From Mucilaginibacter straminoryzae (GTDB taxonomy: Bacteria > Bacteroidota > Bacteroidia > Sphingobacteriales > Sphingobacteriaceae): 64,000 nucleotides of DNA. The notes under the pieces were generated by a model. The model had not been told where the DNA came from. It worked only from the letters and a program-made list of their open reading frames with translations, and ran no database searches. The translations under genes and the position numbers were made by a program. Numbering within the stretch: the first letter of the stretch is position 1; each line of letters opens with the position of its first letter. The stretch covers positions 248,001 to 312,000 of the forward strand of contig NZ_JALJEJ010000003.1 of the NCBI RefSeq assembly GCF_022953055.1, read 5' to 3'. Shown here one piece after another: positions 63,877 to 64,000 of the stretch.

Positions 63877-64000
63877 TTAATTTCCCTTCTTTCCCGTCAC
63901 CAGCAGTACAATACCACCGATTACCAATATTCCACCGGCGTACGGCGGCCAGCTCACCGTTTTTTCTTTATCTGCAGATACCTGTAGCGGTCCGGCATCA
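63877..64000 (-). CDS. C-terminal end of a protein with a membrane segment, cut by window edge
   Basis: Only the last 40 codons are present. They end in a hydrophobic helix (YAGGILVIGGIVLLVTG) followed by the basic tail KKGN, preceded by a polar stretch DKEKTVSWPP. This looks like a C-terminal membrane anchor of a small membrane protein. It is convergent with dnaE2. No family can be assigned. Confidence 0.5.
   Translation of the reverse strand, partial: DAGPLQVSADKEKTVSWPPYAGGILVIGGIVLLVTGKKGN

Noticed and set aside
1..64000. CRISPR arrays, tRNA, rRNA, intact insertion sequences, phage genes
   Set aside because: Read for regularly spaced repeats, cloverleaf-like segments, transposase or integrase proteins; none was recognised.

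Overview
The window comes from a Bacteroidota genome, most likely a soil or plant-associated Sphingobacteriaceae member of the Mucilaginibacter/Pedobacter type. The evidence is three SusC/SusD pairs, a hybrid two-component regulator (HTCS), surface lipoproteins, many secreted glycoside hydrolases and upstream elements resembling the Bacteroidota -7 box TAnnTTTG. The genus is inferred from gene content only. No rRNA, tRNA, CRISPR array or intact insertion sequence was seen.

Layout. (1) 1-8.4 kb: myo-inositol oxygenase, SusC, SusD, a DUF5009 membrane acyltransferase-like protein and the start of a sodium/solute symporter, all on the minus strand, with a divergent LacI regulator. (2) 8.4-15.3 kb: GH92, a GH28-like beta-helix protein and a 924-residue DUF5695-like protein. 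A 20-bp site upstream of the oxygenase recurs (18/20) upstream of the GH28-like gene, suggesting one LacI regulon. (3) 15.5-21.6 kb: aminopeptidase P, an amino-acid permease, a DUF885 peptidase-like lipoprotein and an AraC regulator. (4) 21.7-31.1 kb: a complete trans-4-hydroxy-L-proline pathway (epimerase, flavin dehydrogenase, deaminase, semialdehyde dehydrogenase) directly downstream of a SusC/SusD pair. (5) 31.4-47.7 kb: divergent GH127 (beta-L-arabinofuranosidase family), GH2, a GH43 with features of exo-beta-1,3-galactanases, a third SusC/SusD pair and an HTCS. (6) 47.8-54.7 kb: BNR sialidase-like protein, sodium/solute symporter, aldo/keto reductase, GH97, DinB-like protein and a small membrane protein. 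(7) 54.7-57.9 kb: TonB-dependent receptor plus DUF4249 lipoprotein. (8) 58.0-63.8 kb: imuA-imuB-dnaE2 mutagenesis cassette. Partial genes lie at both edges.

How it may work together. The most interesting reading is that 15.5-47.7 kb is a utilisation locus for plant hydroxyproline-rich glycoproteins (extensins and arabinogalactan proteins). GH127, GH43 and GH2 would strip arabinose and galactose, proline-tolerant peptidases would open the backbone, and the released hydroxyproline would be converted to 2-oxoglutarate by the neighbouring operon. Each enzyme family is recognisable from sequence. The joint function is inference. The first locus may similarly target an inositol-containing glycan or simply free inositol.
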